Shown in pieces: positions 1-7,225 of a stretch of DNA of 42,870 nt. The DNA is from Spirochaetes bacterium RBG_16_49_21 (GTDB lineage: Bacteria; Spirochaetota; UBA4802; UBA5550): assembly GCA_001829495.1 (NCBI GenBank), contig MIBJ01000040.1, positions 6,855-49,724 of the forward strand, written 5' to 3'. The position numbers and the translations under genes were made by a program. Position 1 is the first letter of the stretch, and each line of letters begins with the position of its first letter. The notes under the pieces are model-generated. The model saw nothing but the letters and a program-made list of their open reading frames with translations, made no database searches and had not been told where the DNA came from.

Positions 1-34
1 TCCGCTGCGCGGCCCGCCGCTGAACCGGAGCGCA
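1..34 (+). repeat. Right half of an attC-like recombination site
   Basis: The window opens with a GC-rich arm containing CCGCCGCTGAACCGGAGCG. This closely resembles the right arm of the attC-like site at 1206-1263 (CCGCCGCCACCGGAGCG). The expected GTTRRRY core is not intact here (GCGCAAG follows), and the left arm lies outside the window, so this is a partial and degenerate call. Confidence 0.4.
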
Positions 35-51
35 AGTGAGAGCGAGGCATC

Positions 52-459
52 ATGTCGGCAAGTGAGAACAAGAAGATGCTGCAGGTAGCCTTCGATGCTT
101 TGGCGAGGGGCGACGGTAAGCCGTTTGTTGAGCTGTGGGCACCGGACTTCAGCTGGACCATCACTGGAAACACGGCTTGGTCTCGAACATACCAAGGCAA
201 AGAAGCAGTACAGAGGGAGCTCATGGCACCGCTGTTCGCCAACTTTGCAACTCGATATACAAATCACGCCACGCGGTTCATCGCGGAAGATGACTTTGTC
301 GTAGTAGAGTGCCGCGGCAATGTAACGACGAAATCCGGACAGCCTTACAACAACAGCTACTGCTATGTATGCCGCATGTCAGGCGGTAAGCTGACGGAGC
401 TGACTGAGTACCTAGACACAGAGTTGGTCACAAAGGTGCTGAGCGCTCCAAAGGACTAA
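52..459 (+). CDS. SnoaL/NTF2-like protein
   Basis: A 135-residue protein with the pattern of the SnoaL-like NTF2 fold: an N-terminal helix, a WAPDFSWTITG strand, and a C-terminal strand pair ending in LTELTEYLDTEL. Family members are small alpha+beta barrels that act as isomerases, hydrolases or ligand-binding proteins; the substrate cannot be told from sequence. Start ATG 52 is preceded by GAGG with a 6-nt gap. The gene lies just after an attC-like arm and 40 nt before a methyltransferase with no recombination site between them, so both probably form one cassette. Confidence 0.75.
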   Translation: MSASENKKMLQVAFDALARGDGKPFVELWAPDFSWTITGNTAWSRTYQGKEAVQRELMAPLFANFATRYTNHATRFIAEDDFVVVECRGNVTTKSGQPYNNSYCYVCRMSGGKLTELTEYLDTELVTKVLSAPKD

Positions 460-499
460 GAGTCATGAGTATCATTACTCGGTAAGTGGAGAGTTACGA

Positions 500-1168
500 A
501 TGACCGAATCCAAAGGATACAAGAAAGGCATGGGAATGGAGGGTCTCATTGCGCGCTTCTATGACAAGAATTCCCGACGGTATACTATGCAACTATACCG
601 CGAGTGGGCCGAACGATTGGTACAGCGAATCCACGAGGGAGCAGAAGTCCTCGAGATTGCCCCCGGCCCGGGCTATCTGGCTATTGAACTCGCCAAGCTG
701 AAGAAGTGCAGGATAGGGGGTCTTGACATTAGCAAGACGTTCGTTGACATCGCTCGACGAAATGCTCAAGAGGCAGGAGTTGAGATTGATTTTCGACAAG
801 GAAATGCATCCGCTATGCCTTTTGAGAATGACACGTTTGATCTCATTGTGTGCACATCGTCCTTCAAGAACTTTAGCGATCCAGTTAAGTCCTTGCAGGA
901 AATGCACAGAGTCCTGAAAAGCGGAGGAAAGGCATGGATCAGTGACTTGCGGCGTGACGTGTCTGATCAGGCAATTCGTGCCTTTGTTGCCAACGAGATG
1001 AAAGTGAAGGGGCTCGCAGCAGTCATGATGAGGTATACTTTCAAGCACACCTTGAGGCCCCATGCATACCTCACAGAGCAATTCAAGGAAATGACGACGA
1101 AGACACAGTTCAAGAGGGCAGAGATCAAAAACAACCCAATGGACTTTGAGGCATTCCTTGAGAAATGA
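500..1168 (+). CDS. Class I SAM-dependent methyltransferase
   Basis: 222 residues with a clear Rossmann-type methyltransferase core. Motif I is VLEIAPGPGYLAIEL near residues 50-64, an acidic strand end GGLDIS follows, then DTFDLIVCTSSFKNF (motif IV region) and MHRVLKSGGKAWISDL (post-motif). It probably transfers a methyl group from S-adenosylmethionine to an unknown small molecule. ATG 500 has GGAG 8 nt upstream. It follows the NTF2-like gene by 40 nt and is ended by an attC-like site, consistent with cassette cargo. Confidence 0.8.
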   Translation: MTESKGYKKGMGMEGLIARFYDKNSRRYTMQLYREWAERLVQRIHEGAEVLEIAPGPGYLAIELAKLKKCRIGGLDISKTFVDIARRNAQEAGVEIDFRQGNASAMPFENDTFDLIVCTSSFKNFSDPVKSLQEMHRVLKSGGKAWISDLRRDVSDQAIRAFVANEMKVKGLAAVMMRYTFKHTLRPHAYLTEQFKEMTTKTQFKRAEIKNNPMDFEAFLEK

Positions 1169-1205
1169 ACACTACCGTCGTTGCGTGGTGTTGCTCGATC
1201 ATGCA

Positions 1206-1263
1206 GCATAACAACCGGTTGCAGCGGACGGCGCTGCGCGCCGCCGCCACCGGAGCGTTCTAC
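1206..1263 (+). repeat. attC-like site 1
   Basis: The left end GCATAAC and arm ACAACCGGTTGCAGCGG face a right arm CCGCCGCCACCGGAGCGTT. The arms are imperfectly complementary (CCGGT pairs with ACCGG and GCGG with CCGC, with unpaired bases between), as expected of attC sites that fold as single-strand hairpins. The outer cores are degenerate versions of RYYYAAC and GTTRRRY. The site ends the methyltransferase cassette. Confidence 0.55.
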
Positions 1264-1313
1264 GGACGCCTTCGGCGCTTAAATTATTATAAAGGAAAAA
1301 GTTAAAACTTTTC

Positions 1314-1347
1314 TTGACAACTCGACAAATAAAAAGATAATCATTAT
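1314..1347 (+). promoter_or_regulatory. Promoter and likely autoregulatory operator of the toxin-antitoxin pair
   Basis: TTGACA (1314-1319) and GATAAT (1336-1341) are 16 nt apart, about 15 nt before the antitoxin ATG. A perfect palindrome ATAAT-C-ATTAT (1337-1347) overlaps the -10. Antitoxins of the Phd family usually repress their own operon by binding such palindromes; that this one is the operator is an inference from position. Confidence 0.6.
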
Positions 1348-1356
1348 TATAGAATT

Positions 1357-1599
1357 ATGAAAACATTAGCAGTTGGTGAATTAAAAGAACAATTCTCAGA
1401 GGTTCTTGAGAAGGTAAAAAATGGGGAATCATTCGGAATCCTTTATGGAAAAAGGAAAAAGCCTGTGGCGATGATTGTTCCTTTTCATGAAGAGGAAGTG
1501 AAAAAAGAAAGAAAAATTGGACTTTTAGATGGTAAAGTTGCAATTAAATTTGCTGATGACTTCAAAATGACTGAAGAAGAATTGTTGAATCTCGAATGA
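1357..1599 (+). CDS. Phd/YefM-type antitoxin
   Basis: 80 residues beginning MKTLAVGELKEQFSEVLEKVKNG, the typical N-terminal DNA-binding region of Phd/YefM antitoxins, followed by GKRKKPVAMIVPF. The acidic C-terminal part (residues 45-80) should be the toxin-binding tail. It overlaps the toxin start by 4 nt (ATGA), the usual arrangement for coupled translation. Base composition is AT-richer than the preceding cassette, which fits independent acquisition. The protein should bind VapC and repress the promoter just upstream. Confidence 0.85.
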   Translation: MKTLAVGELKEQFSEVLEKVKNGESFGILYGKRKKPVAMIVPFHEEEVKKERKIGLLDGKVAIKFADDFKMTEEELLNLE

Positions 1600-1997
1600 A
1601 ATACCTACTTGATACCCATACCTTCATTTGGACGATTACTCAGTCCAAAGCGTTACCGGAAAAAGTAATTCAAGCGATAAAGAATCCAAATAATGAAATC
1701 TTTGTTAGTGCAGTTACATTCTGGGAAATATCAATTAAAACCAGGCTTAAAAAGCTTGATCTTGATGGTTTGCCGATGGAAGATTTGCTTTCATTAGCGG
1801 AAGAGATGGATTTTCAGTTAATTGACTTAACTTCAGAAGAAGCTAATAGTTATGGCAATTTAGATGAAGATACACATAAAGATCCATTTGATAGAATGTT
1901 AATCTGGCAAAGCATAAGAAGGAATATGACTCTTATTAATAATGACTCAGAATTTGATAAGTTTAGGGTTTGTGGTTTGAAATTACTATGGAAATAA
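1596..1997 (+). CDS. vapC: VapC-family PIN-domain toxin
   Basis: 133 residues with a PIN fold: LLDTHTFIW at the N terminus (first catalytic Asp), SAVTFWEISIK (Glu near residue 45), and DPFDRMLIWQ with TLINNDSEF in the C-terminal half supplying the remaining acidic residues. The family consists of Mg-dependent ribonucleases, often acting on tRNA or rRNA; this subtype resembles the Sll0205-like branch. All acidic catalytic positions look intact, so the toxin is probably active. It is co-transcribed with the antitoxin and ends about 65 nt before the next attC-like site. Confidence 0.87.
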   Translation: MKYLLDTHTFIWTITQSKALPEKVIQAIKNPNNEIFVSAVTFWEISIKTRLKKLDLDGLPMEDLLSLAEEMDFQLIDLTSEEANSYGNLDEDTHKDPFDRMLIWQSIRRNMTLINNDSEFDKFRVCGLKLLWK

Positions 1998-2063
1998 GAT
2001 TAATACCAAGCAAGTAACATAAAAAAATCATATAATCAAAATAATTTTCTCAAATTTAAAGAC

Positions 2064-2172
2064 GTAGAACAATTGGTTCAAGCGGACTCGCAGCTGGTAA
2101 TGAAAGTAAAAAATTATTCCGCAATAGTGATAGTTGAAAACCTGTGGCTCGCCGCTTAACCATATGTTAGGT
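2064..2172 (+). repeat. attC-like site 2 (long, well-formed)
   Basis: The left arm AACAATTGGTTcAAGCGG (2068-2085) and right arm CCGCTTAACCATATGTT (2152-2168) are complementary over nearly their full length apart from one unpaired C. Such an extrahelical base is a hallmark of attC folding and strand choice. The right core is GTTAGGT, a match to GTTRRRY. The ~65-nt centre is variable, AT-rich sequence. It closes the toxin-antitoxin cassette. Confidence 0.68.
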
Positions 2173-2556
2173 TTACGCCTTCGGCGCAGAGGAAGAATAA
2201 AGGCGAGAGTCTTGCTTCAAAATCTTGATGGATTATAAATACCGATTTACAGGATTATATCCTTTTTCATCAATTATCTGACTTAGAAAAAATATATAAC
2301 AGATTCTCAAAGAATTACGGAAATATCTTGAAGAGGGCTTAGCAGCGTATTTTCCAGACTCAAAAGGAGCTGGGCGAGTTCACCCCGCCGGCAGGATGCC
2401 GAAAAAGCGGCGGCCATGATCGAGGCACTACCAATTTTCAACATGCATATTAGATTTTTTATTGAAAAAATACCGGATACATGGTTATTTTTATTGAGAA
2501 GGGGATTATCTTTAATTCCGATAATGACTGAGAAATGTCATGTTAGGGTCACAACA
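2173..2556. other. Noncoding stretch between cassette region and exported protein
   Basis: It starts with the ACGCCTTCGGCGC repeat (2175-2187) and continues as AT-rich sequence that becomes GC-richer near 2370-2420. No convincing gene, terminator or RNA was seen. The downstream reading frame is open from 2416, but the part before 2557 lacks a ribosome-binding site and does not look like the mature protein. Confidence 0.5.
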
Positions 2557-3183
2557 ATGAATAGCATAAAAAAGAGAGATTTTTACGGATATATCTTACC
2601 GTTCCTCCTGGCAGTGCTGCTCTGCGGGCTAAATAGCTCGGCCTTTGCACAGGATGAAACTTCAAAAACCAAACCCAAAGAAAAAGGGGCTTCCCAACAG
2701 GGAATTTCCGGCATGACGAAGAGATTGGCCGATGCATTGGCGAAAATGCGCCTTAAGCCCGATGCAGAGGGTAAGTACTCCTTAAACATCTCGTCTGGCG
2801 GCTATTTCGACCCGATCGACCGGCAGCAGCTGATCTATAGTAAAAAGGCGACGGTCTATATGAATCAGGGCGCGATCAGCAAAATCGTATTTGAGTATTA
2901 TCAGTTCAGTTTTACCAATCTTATGCGCCAGGTTAAGACCCTGATCAATACCAATCCCTACAGCGAAGACATGGCAGGCCTCCAGATCAGCTATTCGACG
3001 AATACCGGCGTGAATGCCTCATACAAGGTCACCGATCTTCAATCCGGTCAAACACGCAGGGATGTTATCGAGCAGTATTCAAGCTATCTGTTATCGCTGA
3101 TCAACAGCCTGGAGATTTACACGCATAACAATAGAGATGTAGAATCCGCGAAGATTGAGCGCGCCGTCCAGCTCGGCAAGTGA
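2557..3183 (+). CDS. Exported protein of unknown function
   Basis: 208 residues. A basic N terminus (MNSIKKRDF) leads into a hydrophobic stretch (about residues 11-26) and an Ala-x-Ala-like site (SSAFAQ), a clear Sec signal peptide. This decides the start; an upstream ATG at 2416 would add 47 residues ahead of it. The mature part begins with a Lys/Gln-rich linker and continues with Tyr-rich beta-type segments. I do not recognise the family. It is followed after 9 nt by the PilZ gene, so the two may be co-transcribed. Confidence 0.65.
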   Translation: MNSIKKRDFYGYILPFLLAVLLCGLNSSAFAQDETSKTKPKEKGASQQGISGMTKRLADALAKMRLKPDAEGKYSLNISSGGYFDPIDRQQLIYSKKATVYMNQGAISKIVFEYYQFSFTNLMRQVKTLINTNPYSEDMAGLQISYSTNTGVNASYKVTDLQSGQTRRDVIEQYSSYLLSLINSLEIYTHNNRDVESAKIERAVQLGK

Positions 3184-3192
3184 TGGGATCTA

Positions 3193-3516
3193 ATGGACAG
3201 AAGGAATGCTCCCAGAATCAGATTTGCTAAAAAGCCGGGCTTTACCGTAAAATTAATTCTAAAGCGTTTTCTCTTAATCGACAAGGAGATTTTAGGCATA
3301 CTGCGCGACCTCTCTGAAGGAGGAGCATCATTGTTTGTCCAGGACGATTATAGAAAATATATTTCAAGCGCGAACGTAGGCCAGGCAGTGCGCCTCATCT
3401 CGGAAAGTTCCGGCATATCCTTCCGCCTCGAAAAGAAGGGAAAAATATATCGCATAAGCGAGAGCAATAAGCAGATATCGATTATTGTGATTTTTGACAA
3501 AAAGGCCGCATCCTAG
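3193..3516 (+). CDS. PilZ-domain protein (predicted c-di-GMP binder)
   Basis: 107 residues carrying both halves of the PilZ signature: RNAPR near the N terminus (RxxxR) and DLSEGG about 35 residues later (DxSxxG). These residues wrap the guanines of cyclic di-GMP in known PilZ proteins. No second domain is present, so it is a stand-alone receptor, probably acting through a partner. Spacing between motifs and the following beta strands are normal. It follows an exported protein by 9 nt; a link to surface or motility control is inference. Confidence 0.72.
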   Translation: MDRRNAPRIRFAKKPGFTVKLILKRFLLIDKEILGILRDLSEGGASLFVQDDYRKYISSANVGQAVRLISESSGISFRLEKKGKIYRISESNKQISIIVIFDKKAAS

Positions 3517-3629
3517 ACAAATAAAAAAAATTATTGACGTGGAATACGATTCAGGGCGCTCATGGGCAATAGTTACCAGCCGGACGTGGCGTCCGCGCGT
3601 CCGCAGGGGAACCGTTAAAATAAGGAAAC

Positions 3630-3704
3630 GGGCGATTAGCTCAGATTGGTTAGAGCGCCTGCTCGACACGCAGGAGGTCGCTGGTTCGATTCCAGTATCG
3701 CCCA
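3630..3704 (+). tRNA. tRNA-Val (anticodon GAC)
   Basis: A 75-nt cloverleaf: acceptor GGGCGAT pairs with ATCGCCC, D stem GCTC/GAGC, anticodon stem CCTGC/GCAGG with loop TCGACAC, T stem GCTGG/CCAGT with TTCGATT loop, discriminator A. CCA is not encoded. The loop places GAC at 34-36 but has C rather than the near-universal T at position 33. It lies 19 nt before thrS on the same strand. Confidence 0.9.
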
Positions 3705-3723
3705 CAGATTACGGAGTATTTTA

Positions 3724-5643
3724 TTGAGCAGACAAATTACGGTTACATTGCCCGATTCGTCCCCCGTCAAAGCCCAGAAAGGTGAAACAGCATTCAGCAT
3801 TATCGGGAAGATCAGCCCGGATTTGCAGAAGGCGGCTTTGGCCGCAAAAGTAGACGGCGTTCCGGTCGATCTTTCCTTTCCTGTTGACGGAGATGCGGCT
3901 CTTCAAGCCATCACGTTCGACCGGGGCGGTGCGGAGATATTCTGGCATTCGGCGTCGCACCTGATGGCCCAGGCGGTTAGGCGCCTGTTTCCGGACGCAA
4001 AGCTCGCCATAGGCCCGGCTATTGAAGGCGGTTTTTATTACGATATCGATCTGAGCAGGGCAATTGCCCCGGAAGACCTGAGCCGGATCGAGCAGATGAT
4101 GCAGAAGATCGTCGACGAAGACCTGGAAATACGCCGCGAGGAGCTCGCGCGGCCGGACGCCATCAGGCTCTATTCCGAAGCCGGTGAGGTATACAAGGTC
4201 GAGATGCTTGAGGAGATGGAAGTGGATACGGTATCCATATACCGGCAGGGCGAATTTTACGATCTCTGCCGCGGCCCCCATGTTCCCCGCACATCGTACC
4301 TGAAGGCGTTCAAGCTGCTTTCCACAGCGGGGGCATACTGGCGCGGCAGCGAAAAAAACAAGATGCTCCAGCGTATATACGGTATCGCCTTCCCCGATAA
4401 AAAAAAGCTGGAGAGCCATATCGAATTTCTTGAGGAGGCGAAGCACCGTGATCACCGCCGCCTGGGCAAAGAGCTCGATCTCTTTTCAATTCATGAAGAG
4501 ACCGGCGCGGGCCTTGTTTTGTGGCATCCCAAAGGGGCCCGCCTGAGGAATATAATTGAAGACTTCTGGCGCACGGAGCATTACAAAAATGGATATGACC
4601 TGGTGTTCTCGCCGCATATCGGAAAGTCGAGCCTCTGGCAAACGAGCGGCCATCTCGATTTTTATACCGAAAATATGTATTCACCCATGGATATCGACGG
4701 GCAGGCATACTATACGAAGCCGATGAACTGCCCTTTTCATATCATGATATATAAAAACAAGGGGTGGTCGTACCGCGAGCTCCCGCTCCGGTGGGCGGAA
4801 TTGGGCACGGTATACCGGTACGAGCGCAGCGGGGTTCTCCACGGATTGCTCAGGGTGCGCGGATTTACCCAGGACGATGCGCACCTCTTCTGCCGTCCCG
4901 ATCAGATGCCCGATGAGATCGACCGCGTGCTTGCGTTCTGTCTCTCCATGCTTCGTGCGTTCGGGTTTAACAATTTCAAGGTATACCTGGCGACCCGTCC
5001 TCCGGAAGGATCGGTGGGTGAAGACTCGATGTGGCAGGCCGCCATACGGGTGCTCGAGGAGTCGGTTAAACGCGCCCGCATTGAATACGAGGTTGATGAG
5101 GGCGGCGGCGCTTTCTATGGGCCGAAAATTGATGTCAAGATAAAAGATATGCTCGGCCGCGAATGGCAGTGCTCGACCATACAGTTCGACTTTAACCTTC
5201 CCGAGCGTTTCGATATGACCTATATCGATTCCGACGGCAAAAAGCACCGTCCTTATATGATACATCGCGCGCTTCTCGGATCGCTGGAGCGCTTTATCGG
5301 CGTACTTATCGAGCACTACGGCGGGAAGTTCCCGGTCTGGCTCGCGCCGGTGCAGCTCGCTATCATCAACGTATCGGATGACGAAGCAGACGCGGCGGAG
5401 AATCTTAGACAGAGGCTTCTCGGTCTCGGTTTCAGGCCGGAGACCGACCGCCGTGAAGAAACCATGGGTTACCGGGTGCGGGACGCGATAGCGAAAAAGA
5501 TTCCCTATATCTGCGTGATCGGCAAAAAGGAGATTTCGGACTCGACGGTCTCGGTGAGGAAGCTGGGCGAAAACAAGTCAACCTCGATAACGATCGACGA
5601 CCTGATCAGGATGATGAGGGATGACGTTGCGGAGAGGCGATAA
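3724..5643 (+). CDS. thrS: Threonine--tRNA ligase
   Basis: 639 residues, the usual length of bacterial ThrRS. Order: TGS domain (1 to about 60), editing domain with HSASHLM and a CRGPH segment, then a class II catalytic core with MNCPFH, AHLF and MIHRALLGSLERF, which supply the Cys and two His that bind the active-site zinc, and a C-terminal anticodon-binding domain from about residue 540. It charges tRNA-Thr and clears mis-charged Ser. TTG 3724 is chosen because GGAG (3713-3716) lies 7 nt upstream; the open frame before it runs back through the tRNA. Confidence 0.96.
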   Translation: MSRQITVTLPDSSPVKAQKGETAFSIIGKISPDLQKAALAAKVDGVPVDLSFPVDGDAALQAITFDRGGAEIFWHSASHLMAQAVRRLFPDAKLAIGPAIEGGFYYDIDLSRAIAPEDLSRIEQMMQKIVDEDLEIRREELARPDAIRLYSEAGEVYKVEMLEEMEVDTVSIYRQGEFYDLCRGPHVPRTSYLKAFKLLSTAGAYWRGSEKNKMLQRIYGIAFPDKKKLESHIEFLEEAKHRDHRRLGKELDLFSIHEETGAGLVLWHPKGARLRNIIEDFWRTEHYKNGYDLVFSPHIGKSSLWQTSGHLDFYTENMYSPMDIDGQAYYTKPMNCPFHIMIYKNKGWSYRELPLRWAELGTVYRYERSGVLHGLLRVRGFTQDDAHLFCRPDQMPDEIDRVLAFCLSMLRAFGFNNFKVYLATRPPEGSVGEDSMWQAAIRVLEESVKRARIEYEVDEGGGAFYGPKIDVKIKDMLGREWQCSTIQFDFNLPERFDMTYIDSDGKKHRPYMIHRALLGSLERFIGVLIEHYGGKFPVWLAPVQLAIINVSDDEADAAENLRQRLLGLGFRPETDRREETMGYRVRDAIAKKIPYICVIGKKEISDSTVSVRKLGENKSTSITIDDLIRMMRDDVAERR

Positions 5644-5676
5644 AAAACCGCGGAATATAGTGAAAACTGGTTGCTT

Positions 5677-5707
5677 TTGACAAAGAGTGTGCTAATTCTG
5701 TTATTAT
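5677..5707 (+). promoter_or_regulatory. Candidate promoter of infC-rpmI-rplT
   Basis: TTGACA (5677-5682) is followed 19 nt later by TATTAT (5702-5707). The spacing is longer than ideal. The downstream ~60-nt leader before infC could also host translational control by L20, which is known for this operon in other bacteria, but I did not identify a specific L20-binding fold. Confidence 0.45.
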
Positions 5708-5766
5708 AGTATGTGCCGGCTCCGTAAGAGTCCGCACCAAAAAAAGTGGCAGGGGGTTTTTAACGT

Positions 5767-6324
5767 TTGACAGAAAAAACAAGGAGATCTGCATTAGACA
5801 AATTTGATAAATACAATGTTAATGATAGAATCACGGCCGATACGGTACGGCTTGTCGGCGACGGCGTTGAGCCCAGGGTGATTCCGAAAAGCGAGGCCCT
5901 GAGATTGGCGCGGGAGAAGGATCTTGATCTGGTCGAGATTTCGCCGAACCAGGATCCGCCGGTAGTCAAGATTATCGATTACAGCAAGTTCAAGTTCGAG
6001 CAGATGAAGAAGGCGAAGGAGGCCAAGAAGAAACAGAAGGTCATTCATGTTAAAGAGATAAAGATGCGCCCGAACATCGATATGCATGATTTTGACCATA
6101 AAGTCAAGCATGCGAGGGAATTTTTAGACAATGGGGACAAGGTCAAATTCACGCTGATGTTCAGGGGCAGGGAGATGGCCCATCCCGAACTGGGATTTGA
6201 GGTGATGCAGAAGATCAAGGAACGGCTCGAGACTTTCGTTCAGATCGAGAAGGAACCGTCCCAGGAAGGAAGAAATATTACCATGATTGTTACCGCCAAG
6301 CTGGGGAGCGGTAAGAGCAAATAG
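5767..6324 (+). CDS. infC: Translation initiation factor IF-3
   Basis: 185 residues. The N domain carries YNVNDRI and LDLVEISPNQDPPVVKIIDYSKFKFEQ, the most conserved stretch of IF3, followed by a Lys-rich linker and the C domain with KVKFTLMFRGRE. IF3 binds the 30S subunit, prevents 50S joining and checks the start codon. The start is TTG 5767 with AGGGGG 10 nt upstream; use of a non-ATG start fits the family, where infC often has a rare start that IF3 itself discriminates against. First gene of the classic infC-rpmI-rplT operon. Confidence 0.95.
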   Translation: MTEKTRRSALDKFDKYNVNDRITADTVRLVGDGVEPRVIPKSEALRLAREKDLDLVEISPNQDPPVVKIIDYSKFKFEQMKKAKEAKKKQKVIHVKEIKMRPNIDMHDFDHKVKHAREFLDNGDKVKFTLMFRGREMAHPELGFEVMQKIKERLETFVQIEKEPSQEGRNITMIVTAKLGSGKSK

Positions 6325-6363
6325 GATGGAGTTTCGCAACAAGTCTTAATGAGGAGAGCAAAC

Positions 6364-6561
6364 ATGCCAAAGTTGAAGAGCAATAGCGGGGCTAAAAAGA
6401 GGTTTCGCCTGACGAGAAAGGGAAAGGCGGTGAGGGCCAAGGGCTTTAAGAGCCACTTGCTCGAGGGAAAATCCGCGCGAAGGAAGAGGCGGCTCCGCGG
6501 GACAGGGCTCACGGACGAGGCCGAGCTCAAGAGAATAAAACGCATGCTTCCGTACGGCTGA
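6364..6561 (+). CDS. rpmI: 50S ribosomal protein L35
   Basis: 65 residues, MPKLKSNSGAKKRFRLT followed by a very basic segment and a C-terminal LKRIKRMLPYG, matching the L35 family in length and sequence. ATG 6364 is chosen over an in-frame ATG 15 nt upstream because it has GAGGAG at good distance and starts the conserved MPK sequence. It lies between infC and rplT, the standard order. Confidence 0.95.
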   Translation: MPKLKSNSGAKKRFRLTRKGKAVRAKGFKSHLLEGKSARRKRRLRGTGLTDEAELKRIKRMLPYG

Positions 6562-6562
6562 A

Positions 6563-6584
6563 GGCGGGGATGCGCATCCCCGCC
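6563..6584 (+). repeat. 22-nt perfect palindrome between rpmI and rplT
   Basis: GGCGGGGATGC is followed directly by its reverse complement, starting two bases after the rpmI stop. No T-tract follows, so it is not a standard terminator. It could stabilise mRNA ends, attenuate, or be a small repetitive element. Confidence 0.7.
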
Positions 6585-6623
6585 ACCGGGTATATTATTT
6601 TTAATACGAGGGAGAGTATCATC

Positions 6624-6980
6624 ATGCCGAGAGCTACAACAGGTCGAGTGCATCGCAAAAAAAGCAAAAAGATTTTAAAAGATGTTAAAGGATATATCGG
6701 CGCCCGGAGCACGCTGTACCGTACCGCCAAGGATGCCCGGAGAAGGGCGCTGCAGAATTCATTCAAGGACCGCAGGAGAAAAAAGAGGGATTTCAGGGTC
6801 CTGTGGATATTGAGAATAGCCGCGGCTTCGCGGTTGTCCGGCCTATCCTACAGCAAATTCATGGCCGGGCTCAAGGCGTCGGGCATCGAGATCAACAGGA
6901 AAATGCTTGCCGAGCTTGCCGCCAGGGACATGGATACCTTTAAAAAGATCGTCGAAAAGGTAAAGGAAAAGGCGGCCTGA
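6624..6980 (+). CDS. rplT: 50S ribosomal protein L20
   Basis: 118 residues, the normal L20 length, with RVHRKKSKKILKDVKGYIGARS and an internal SKFMAGLKASGIEINRKMLAELA typical of the family. ATG 6624 has GAGGGAG upstream; 54 nt of extra open frame before it is not coding. L20 is an early assembly protein of the large subunit and in several bacteria represses its own operon by binding the leader. Followed by two hairpins at 6990-7036. Confidence 0.95.
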   Translation: MPRATTGRVHRKKSKKILKDVKGYIGARSTLYRTAKDARRRALQNSFKDRRRKKRDFRVLWILRIAAASRLSGLSYSKFMAGLKASGIEINRKMLAELAARDMDTFKKIVEKVKEKAA

Positions 6981-6989
6981 TGTGTTGAA

Positions 6990-7036
6990 GGTGCGGTTGC
7001 GCACCGTGGTAGAGACGCGATGCATCGCGTCTCTAC
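6990..7036. repeat. Double hairpin with a 28-nt perfect palindrome after rplT
   Basis: A small hairpin (GGTGCG-gttg-CGCACC, 6990-7005) precedes a perfect 28-nt palindrome (7009-7036) built on GTAGAGACGCGATG and its complement. It probably serves as the transcript end of the L20 operon; from memory, closely similar palindromes are dispersed in other bacterial genomes, so it may also be a mobile REP-like element. Confidence 0.7.
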
Positions 7037-7225
7037 GCTTGCCCGAAATTTAATTCACCCCTATCGCTGCCGGGATACCCCAAATATGACTTGACTTGCC
7101 GTCTGATCTATGGTATCTATTAATTATTAATGCAAAATATTTGATTAGCCGAAAATAATACCAGACTCATCGAGCTTATTCTGTGAGACCGAAAGCGGGT
7201 GAGTATACAGAACGGAGGGAGCGAT

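Larger units (their letters stand above)
1..2187. mobile_element. Integron gene-cassette array fragment (no integrase in view)
   Basis: Three attC-like boundaries (window start, 1206-1263, 2064-2172) separate two gene blocks: an NTF2-like gene plus methyltransferase, and a Phd/VapC toxin-antitoxin pair with its own promoter. All genes point the same way, the genes are of types common in cassettes, and the 13-nt sequence ACGCCTTCGGCGC follows both complete attC-like sites (1266-1278 and 2175-2187). An integron integrase and attI are not in the window, so whether this is a true array or an isolated cassette cluster is inferred. Confidence 0.6.

Noticed and set aside
3494-3727. 77-residue open frame running through the tRNA
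   Set aside because: It crosses the tRNA gene and has no support.
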